Shown here: positions 59,007-64,000 of the stretch, piece by piece
How the letters are laid out: every line of letters begins with the position of its first letter
Position numbering within the stretch: position 1 is the stretch's first letter
Source: Spongiibacter tropicus DSM 19543
Lineage (GTDB): Bacteria > Pseudomonadota > Gammaproteobacteria > Pseudomonadales > Spongiibacteraceae
Length of the DNA: 64,000 nucleotides
Assembly: GCF_000420325.1 (NCBI RefSeq)
Contig: NZ_ATUS01000001.1
Location: 1,430,463-1,494,462 of the forward strand
Reading direction: 5' to 3'
Translations under genes and position numbers: made by a program
The notes under the pieces: generated by a model
Told to the model about the DNA's origin: nothing
What the model saw: only the letters and a program-made list of their open reading frames with translations
Database searches by the model: none

Positions 59007-60706
59007 GTACGATTGATCGCCGCGCCTACGCGGAAATGTATGGCCCGACCACCGGCGACCGCGTGCGGCTGGCCGACACCGAGCTGTGGATTGAAGTGGA
59101 GAAGGACTTCACCCGCTACGGTGAGGAAGTGAAATTCGGTGGCGGCAAAGTGATTCGAGACGGCATGGGCCAGAGCCAGCGCGGCAATACCGAGGCGGTC
59201 GACACGGTAATCACCAACGCGCTGATTCTCGATCACTGGGGCATAGTCAAAGCCGATGTCGCCCTGCGCCACGGCCGAATCGCGGCCATTGGCAAAGCGG
59301 GCAATCCCGATATTCAGGACGGCGTGGACATCGTTATCGGCCCCGGCACGGAAGTCATCGCCGGTGAGGGCCAGATCCTGACTGCCGGCGGCATCGATGC
59401 GCATATTCACTTCATCTGCCCGCAGCAGATTGAAGAGGCACTGATGTCCGGCGTCACCACCATGATCGGCGGCGGCACGGGCCCGGCCACCGGCACCAAT
59501 GCCACGACCTGCACTCCGGGCCCGTGGAATATCGGCAAAATGCTGCAGGCCACCGAAGATATGCCGATGAATCTGGGCTTTCTCGGCAAGGGCAATGCCA
59601 GCCAGCCAGAGGCCATCGAAGAGCAGCTGCTCGCCGGCGTCTGCGGCCTCAAGCTTCACGAGGACTGGGGCACCACCCCCGCGTCTATCGACTGCTGCCT
59701 GAGTGTGGCCGAGCAGTACGATGTGCAGGTTGCGATTCATACCGATACGCTCAACGAGAGCGGCTTCGTCGACGACACCCTGGCCGCCTTTAAGGGGCGG
59801 GTGATTCACACCTACCACACCGAGGGCGCGGGCGGCGGTCATGCACCGGATATTATTCGCGCCTGCGCCGAGCCCAATGTACTGCCCTCCTCGACCAACC
59901 CGACCCGGCCCTACACCCGCAACACCGTGGACGAACATCTCGACATGCTGATGGTCTGCCACCACCTGGACCCGGCCATTGCCGAAGATGTGGCCTTTGC
60001 CGACTCGCGCATCCGCAAGGAAACCATCGCCGCCGAGGATATTCTCCACGACCTCGGCGCCTTCAGCATGATCTCCTCAGACTCTCAGGCCATGGGGCGC
60101 GTGGGCGAAGTGATTGCCCGCACCTGGCAAACCGCCCACAAAATGCGCGTCCAGCGCGGCGCCCTGCCCGAAGATAACGAGCGTCACGATAATTTTCGCG
60201 CCAAACGCTATATCGCCAAGTACACCATTAATCCGGCTATCGCGCATGGCATCGCCCATGAAGTGGGCAGCATCGAAGTCGGCAAGCTGGCAGATCTCGT
60301 GCTGTGGAAACCCGCCTTCTTCGGGGTCAAGCCGGCGATGATTATCAAGGGCGGCTTTATCGCGGCGGCGCCGATGGGCGATCCCAACGCCTCGATTCCC
60401 ACACCACAACCGGTGCATTACCGACCGATGTTCGGCAGCTGCGGAAAAGCCGCAAGACAAACGGCGGTGACCTTTGTCTGCGCCGCCGCGCTGGAAAATG
60501 ATGTTGCCGGACGCTGGGGACTGGAACGGCAATTGCTGGCCTGCAAGAACACCCGTGATATTTCCAAGCGCGACATGGTGCACAACCACTGGATGCCGAA
60601 TATCACGGTCGACCCACAAACCTATGAGGTGCGGGCCGATGGACAATTGCTCAGCTGCGAACCCGCCGAGGTACTGCCCATGGCTCAGCTCTACCAACTG
60701 ATTTAG
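59003..60706 (+). CDS. ureC: Urease alpha (catalytic) subunit
   Basis: 567 residues, full length. It hydrolyses urea to ammonia and carbamate at a dinickel site. All ligands are visible: the two His of [14 protein letters not shown], the carbamylated Lys of [13 protein letters not shown], the His of [11 protein letters not shown] and of [15 protein letters not shown], and the Asp of [12 protein letters not shown]. The mobile flap with its catalytic His is [24 protein letters not shown] precedes the start. Confidence 0.98.
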   Translation: MSTIDRRAYAEMYGPTTGDRVRLADTELWIEVEKDFTRYGEEVKFGGGKVIRDGMGQSQRGNTEAVDTVITNALILDHWGIVKADVALRHGRIAAIGKAGNPDIQDGVDIVIGPGTEVIAGEGQILTAGGIDAHIHFICPQQIEEALMSGVTTMIGGGTGPATGTNATTCTPGPWNIGKMLQATEDMPMNLGFLGKGNASQPEAIEEQLLAGVCGLKLHEDWGTTPASIDCCLSVAEQYDVQVAIHTDTLNESGFVDDTLAAFKGRVIHTYHTEGAGGGHAPDIIRACAEPNVLPSSTNPTRPYTRNTVDEHLDMLMVCHHLDPAIAEDVAFADSRIRKETIAAEDILHDLGAFSMISSDSQAMGRVGEVIARTWQTAHKMRVQRGALPEDNERHDNFRAKRYIAKYTINPAIAHGIAHEVGSIEVGKLADLVLWKPAFFGVKPAMIIKGGFIAAAPMGDPNASIPTPQPVHYRPMFGSCGKAARQTAVTFVCAAALENDVAGRWGLERQLLACKNTRDISKRDMVHNHWMPNITVDPQTYEVRADGQLLSCEPAEVLPMAQLYQLI

Positions 60707-60715
60707 GAGACCGCC

Positions 60716-61207
60716 ATGTTCGATATTCACCGCCGTCTGGACGGCCCCAGAGCCGCCGATATTGTCGACGAAATTTATCTGGATCACCTGCAGCGGGAAA
60801 AGAGCCGCTTGCGCACCCAAACACTGAAAGGCAGTGAGGCGCGCATCATTCTTGACCGCGGCAAACCACTGCGTCCCGGCGACATTTTGCTGAGTGACTG
60901 CGGCCATCAATTGCGCGTGCGCGGCGCCAAGGAGCCCGTTATCACCGCCATCAGCAGCGACTGGAAACAGTTCAGCCGCGCCTGTTACCACCTCGGTAAT
61001 CGGCATGTGCGCCTGCAACTGGGCGAGCGCTGGCTGCGCATCACCCCCGACCATGTACTGGAAGCCCTGCTGCGCAGCTTCGGTTTGGAAATCTGTCACG
61101 AGCGCGCCGTGTTTGAGCCCGAACCCGGTGCCTACGACACGAGCCATGGCAGCACACACACGCACCACCACGACCACGCTCATTCTCATGGCCATCACGC
61201 TCACTGA
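60716..61207 (+). CDS. ureE: Urease nickel metallochaperone UreE
   Basis: 163 residues. The N-terminal peptide-binding domain (SEARIILDRGKPLRPGDILL) is followed by the metal-binding domain with the dimer-interface His of CYHLGNRHVRLQLGERWLRI. The tail THTHHHDHAHSHGHHAH is a nickel-binding His cluster of 10 His. AGGAG precedes the ATG. The tail-coding bases overlap the ureF start by 20. Confidence 0.96.
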   Translation: MFDIHRRLDGPRAADIVDEIYLDHLQREKSRLRTQTLKGSEARIILDRGKPLRPGDILLSDCGHQLRVRGAKEPVITAISSDWKQFSRACYHLGNRHVRLQLGERWLRITPDHVLEALLRSFGLEICHERAVFEPEPGAYDTSHGSTHTHHHDHAHSHGHHAH

Positions 61208-61868
61208 CAGCGCCCTGCTGCGCCTGCTGCAACTAGGCAGCGCCGCCCTGCCAGTGGGCGGCTACAGCTTTTCACAGGGGCTTGAGTACGCGGTCGAGAT
61301 TGGCTGGGTCAGCTCGCTGGACAGCTGCGAGGACTGGCTGTCTCTCGGCCTGCGTAATGGCGTCGGTGGACTGGATCTGCCAGTCGCCAGCCGACTTTAC
61401 CGGGCGCTGGAAGACGGCGACCGGGACGCCTTCCAGTATTGGAATGACTTTGCACTGGCTGCTCGGGAAAGCCGCGAGCTGCTAATGGCCGATGAAGCCA
61501 TGGGGCAGGCGCTGTTGCGGCTGCTGCGACAACTCCCGCAGCCGTTACCCGATACAGCGTCCGGCATGCAGGCCTCCTTTCTCGGCGCATTTGTCGCGAC
61601 GGCCTGGCAGTGGCAAATCAGCGAATCCGCCTGCCAGATCGGGCTGGCCTGGTGCTGGCTGGAGGCGCAGATTGCGGCGGCAACCAAGCTGATCCCGCTG
61701 GGCCAGACCCAGGCTCAACAACTGCTGGGCCGTATGCAAACCGCACTTCCCCCGGTGATCGCGCACGCCGCCTCGCTGGATGACGACGCCTTGGGGGCGA
61801 CCCTGCCGGGGCTGGCAATGGCCAGCGCCCTGCACGAAACCCAGTATTGCCGGTTATTCCGGTCGTGA
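61188..61868 (+). CDS. ureF: Urease accessory protein UreF
   Basis: 226 residues from the ATG inside the end of ureE, giving MAITLTDSALLRLLQLGSAA. All-helical; LPVGGYSFSQGLEYAVE and ETQYCRLFRS are the conserved ends. It joins UreD and gates nickel transfer from UreG to urease. A ribosome binding site is not obvious, so translation is probably coupled to ureE. Confidence 0.95.
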   Translation: MAITLTDSALLRLLQLGSAALPVGGYSFSQGLEYAVEIGWVSSLDSCEDWLSLGLRNGVGGLDLPVASRLYRALEDGDRDAFQYWNDFALAARESRELLMADEAMGQALLRLLRQLPQPLPDTASGMQASFLGAFVATAWQWQISESACQIGLAWCWLEAQIAAATKLIPLGQTQAQQLLGRMQTALPPVIAHAASLDDDALGATLPGLAMASALHETQYCRLFRS

Positions 61869-61918
61869 ACACGGCGGCCCGATTCACGCGGGCCACTTTG
61901 GAGAAATAAGGAGAGACC

Positions 61919-62548
61919 ATGCAACAGTCCACATTACGCGTTGGCGTCGGCGGCCCCGTTGGCTCCGGCAAAACCGCCCTGCTGCGGGAGCTGTGTCTGG
62001 CCCTGCGCCACCGCTACAATCTCGCGGTGGTTACCAACGACATTTACACCCGCGAAGATGCCGAATTCTTGACCCGCCACGAAGCCCTCTCGGCCGACCG
62101 CATTATCGGCGTGGAGACCGGCGGCTGTCCGCACACCGCCATTCGCGAGGATGCCTCCATGAATCTCGCCGCGGTCGATGAACTCTGCCAGCGTCACCCC
62201 GGCCTGGAGCTGGTACTGGTAGAAAGTGGCGGCGACAACCTCAGTGCCACCTTCAGCCCGGAGCTGTCGGACCTGACCCTCTATGTGATTGACGTGTCGG
62301 CCGGAGACAAAATTCCCCGCAAAGGCGGCCCCGGCATCACCCGCTCTGATCTGCTGATTATCAATAAAACCGATCTCGCCCCTCTGGTCGGCGCCTCGCT
62401 TGAGGTGATGGACCGCGACGCCAAAAAAATGCGCGGCGAGCGCCCGTTTGTATTCAGCAATCTGAAAGCCGGAGACGGCCTGCAGGCCATTATCGACTTC
62501 ATAGAAACCGAAGGCATGCTCCGGCCCGCCAACAGTCAGCAAGCCTGA
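61919..62548 (+). CDS. ureG: Urease accessory GTPase UreG
   Basis: 209 residues. The P-loop [16 protein letters not shown], the nickel-binding CPH motif in [15 protein letters not shown], the [17 protein letters not shown] segment and the guanine-specific NKTD ([11 protein letters not shown]) are present. GTP hydrolysis drives nickel delivery. AGGAGAG precedes the ATG. Confidence 0.98.
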   Translation: MQQSTLRVGVGGPVGSGKTALLRELCLALRHRYNLAVVTNDIYTREDAEFLTRHEALSADRIIGVETGGCPHTAIREDASMNLAAVDELCQRHPGLELVLVESGGDNLSATFSPELSDLTLYVIDVSAGDKIPRKGGPGITRSDLLIINKTDLAPLVGASLEVMDRDAKKMRGERPFVFSNLKAGDGLQAIIDFIETEGMLRPANSQQA

Positions 62549-62574
62549 AGCAACGAGATAACAGGGAGAAACCC

Positions 62575-62769
62575 ATGAACAAAATATTGACGACATCACT
62601 GCTGATGCTGGGCAGTTCAGCGGCTCTGGCCCATCCCGGCCACGGCAACTGGGCCAGCTTCGGTCACGACTACGAACACCTGATCTGGCTGCTGGCGGCC
62701 ATCGGCTCCAGCGCGCTGATTGTGCGCCTGCTGCTCAGCCGCAAAGGCAAAGACTCAGACGCTGGCTAA
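62575..62769 (+). CDS. Small His-containing membrane peptide at the end of the urease operon
   Basis: 64 residues; GGGAG precedes the ATG. A signal-like start (ILTTSLLMLGSSAALA) is followed by HPGHGNWASFGHDYEH with five His, then one membrane helix (WLLAAIGSSALIVRLLL) and a basic end. An AHPGH beginning of the mature part is also the start of the HupE/UreJ nickel transporter family, but the rest of that protein is missing. I infer a periplasm-exposed metal-binding peptide and can assign no tested function. Its end overlaps the response-regulator gene by 15 bases, convergently. Confidence 0.7.
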   Translation: MNKILTTSLLMLGSSAALAHPGHGNWASFGHDYEHLIWLLAAIGSSALIVRLLLSRKGKDSDAG

Positions 62770-63660
62770 GACCTTCAGCGCGGCGGCGGCCGCCGCCGTG
62801 CGATTCTCCACCCCGAGCTTGGGGAAGACGGTTTCGAGGTGCTTGTTGACGGTGCGCGGACTCATTTCCAGAATCTCGCCGATCTCGCGATTGGTCTTGC
62901 CCTGTGCAATCCAGTACAGCACCTCCGACTCCCGCTGAGTGAGCGGCAGGCGATCGCGAAGGGTCGCCGCATCGGGGCGCTCGGCCGGATCGGCCAATCG
63001 AAAAATACATTCGACGTCATCGCTGTTACTCAGCAGATAAGCATCCAGCGGTTTGGGCAAGGACTCCAGCTTATAGCGCTGCCCGCGAACCGGGGCATGA
63101 GACAACCAACGCACCAGCGGCGTAAAAATCAGCTGTGCCTGCTCATCGATTGACAGGCCGCTGAGCTGCAACAGCGCCTGCGCCTCGCGGGTCGCCCATT
63201 GCAGCACTCCGGACTTGTCCAGCGTAATCAGATACTGGCCGGTGCGATCCAACGCCTGCTGAACGCTCATCGCCCGTCGGGCATTGCCCAGATGCACACG
63301 CAGTCGGGCCACCAGCTCGTCGGGGTCAACAGGTTTGCTGAGGTAATCCACGCCCCCCGCCTGCAAGCCGCGTACAACATCTTCGGTATCACTCAGCCCC
63401 GTCATGAAGATCACCGGAATATCCGCCAGCGCCGTGTTCGCTTTTAAACGTCGGCAGGTCTCAAAACCGTCCATGTTCGGCATGACGGCATCGAGCAAAA
63501 TAATATCCGGCTGTACCTTCTCTGCGATGGTCAGCGCCTGTTGTCCGTCCAATGCCAGCAGCACACTGATCCCGGCGGCATCCAGCGTTTCATTGATAAA
63601 GCCGAGGGTGTCGGGAGAGTCGTCGACGACCAGCGCAACCTCGTTAAGCATCCGGCTCAT
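62755..63660 (-). CDS. Response regulator with PAS-like middle and LuxR-type DNA-binding domain
   Basis: 301 residues. The receiver domain (about 8-125) has the acidic pair (VALVVDDSPDT), phospho-Asp in DIILLDAVMPNMDGF, Thr in VIFMTGLSD and Lys in YLSKPVDPDEL. A PAS-like middle (about 140-225: RTGQYLITLDKSGVLQWATR) precedes the LuxR helix-turn-helix (LTQRESEVLYWIAQGKTNRE). The start overlaps the sensor-kinase stop (ATGA). Its place at the end of the urt-ure cluster suggests that it controls urea use; the direct target is inference. Confidence 0.9.
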   Translation of the reverse strand: MSRMLNEVALVVDDSPDTLGFINETLDAAGISVLLALDGQQALTIAEKVQPDIILLDAVMPNMDGFETCRRLKANTALADIPVIFMTGLSDTEDVVRGLQAGGVDYLSKPVDPDELVARLRVHLGNARRAMSVQQALDRTGQYLITLDKSGVLQWATREAQALLQLSGLSIDEQAQLIFTPLVRWLSHAPVRGQRYKLESLPKPLDAYLLSNSDDVECIFRLADPAERPDAATLRDRLPLTQRESEVLYWIAQGKTNREIGEILEMSPRTVNKHLETVFPKLGVENRTAAAAAALKVLASV

Positions 63661-64000
63661 AAGCTGTGTTCTTCCAAAACGTGAATCACCTTCGCAAACT
63701 GAATCTGTGCCGCCAGTTCCCTTACCGTAACCGCGAGAGCGGGCGGGATCTGACCTAGGCGCTCCATTTCATCCAGTGCATCCGCCAGACCACGTGCGTA
63801 GCCGATCTCCGCGAGGTGGATCAAGCGACCGGCAATGGCCGCATCAATATTGAGCTCTGCGGGATCGGGCGCCGCCACCGGCGCGGCGGTCGGCAGAATC
63901 ACCGAAGACTGTCGCCACTCGATCCCCATCAGCTCTGCCAGCGTTTCCAGCAAGGTCTGTAGCTTAACGGGCTTTAGCAGATACGCATTGTAAAGCAGGT
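63657..64000 (-). CDS. Hybrid sensor histidine kinase, C-terminal end only
   Basis: Open to the right edge, about 114 C-terminal residues. The first visible part, YNAYLLKPVKLQTLLETLAE, is the end of a receiver domain with its conserved Lys-Pro. A 60-residue helical tail follows (LNIDAAIAGRLIHLAEIGYA, AAQIQFAKVIHVLEEHSL), with no His that clearly marks an Hpt domain. Gene overlap with the response regulator shows that they form one system. Confidence 0.75.
   Translation of the reverse strand, partial: LLYNAYLLKPVKLQTLLETLAELMGIEWRQSSVILPTAAPVAAPDPAELNIDAAIAGRLIHLAEIGYARGLADALDEMERLGQIPPALAVTVRELAAQIQFAKVIHVLEEHSL

Noticed and set aside
58898-61204. Long open frames antisense to ureC and ureE (58898-60049 and 60077-61204)
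   Set aside because: They mirror conserved urease genes and are low-complexity His/Gln/Ala-rich, as expected from reverse reading of GC-rich codons.

Overview
The window is chromosomal DNA of a GC-rich (visibly near 60 %) Gammaproteobacterium, most likely a marine member of the Cellvibrionales/Spongiibacteraceae or a close relative. This rests on gene order (ponA facing pilMNOPQ-aroKB-gltBD-hemE; ubiE-ubiJ-ubiB-hisI-hisE-tatABC; rnr-rlmB-rpsF-rpsR-rplI-dnaB), on the riboswitch-controlled corrinoid/cobalt locus and on the urt/ure urea cluster. No strain can be named from sequence alone. Coding density is high. I see no insertion sequence, prophage or CRISPR array.

Layout. 1-8.5 kb: housekeeping and small genes: the 3' part of a FadH-type reductase, a secreted propeller-like protein, MAPEG, a hexapeptide acyltransferase, a TrmB-like methyltransferase, cysE, an M48 lipoprotein protease, tag, a DUF4136 lipoprotein, DUF1415 and a membrane protein. 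8.5-22.4 kb: a minus-strand block hemE, gltD, gltB, aroB, aroK, pilQ, pilP, pilO, pilN, pilM (haem, glutamate and chorismate synthesis; type IVa pilus alignment complex and secretin). 22.6-25 kb: PBP1A. 25-28.2 kb: radA facing a two-gene replication locus, a winged-helix protein with three tandem DnaT-like domains followed by a lambda-P-like protein; these resemble the domesticated phage-derived helicase loader pair dopC/dopE. 28.3-33.5 kb: ubiquinone (ubiE, ubiJ, ubiB), histidine (hisI, hisE) and Tat export (tatABC). 33.5-40.5 kb, minus strand: dnaB, rplI, a membrane protein, rpsR, rpsF, rlmB, rnr.

40.5-50 kb: tRNA-Leu(CAG), then a cobalamin riboswitch with its own promoter. It leads a five-gene, tightly coupled operon: TonB-dependent receptor, PepSY-TM protein, CobN-like chelatase, MotA/TolQ/ExbB-type channel and DUF2149 protein. 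The CobN homologue has a signal peptide and a C-terminal membrane anchor, and no CobS/CobT ATPase is present. I read this as a periplasmic, proton-motive-force-driven metallo-tetrapyrrole (de)chelation or cobalt-acquisition machine, logically parallel to the HmuS-type haem systems of Bacteroidetes. It is the most interesting part of the window.

50-64 kb: a urea island. A GGCT-like gene is followed by an outer-membrane porin, the urea ABC transporter urtABCDE, and the complete urease set ureD-ureABC-ureEFG. Then come a small His-containing membrane peptide and, on the opposite strand, a LuxR-type response regulator coupled to a histidine kinase that runs off the end. Urea would cross the outer membrane through the porin, be bound by UrtA, imported by UrtBCDE, and hydrolysed by the nickel urease matured by UreDEFG. 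The two-component pair is the natural candidate regulator.
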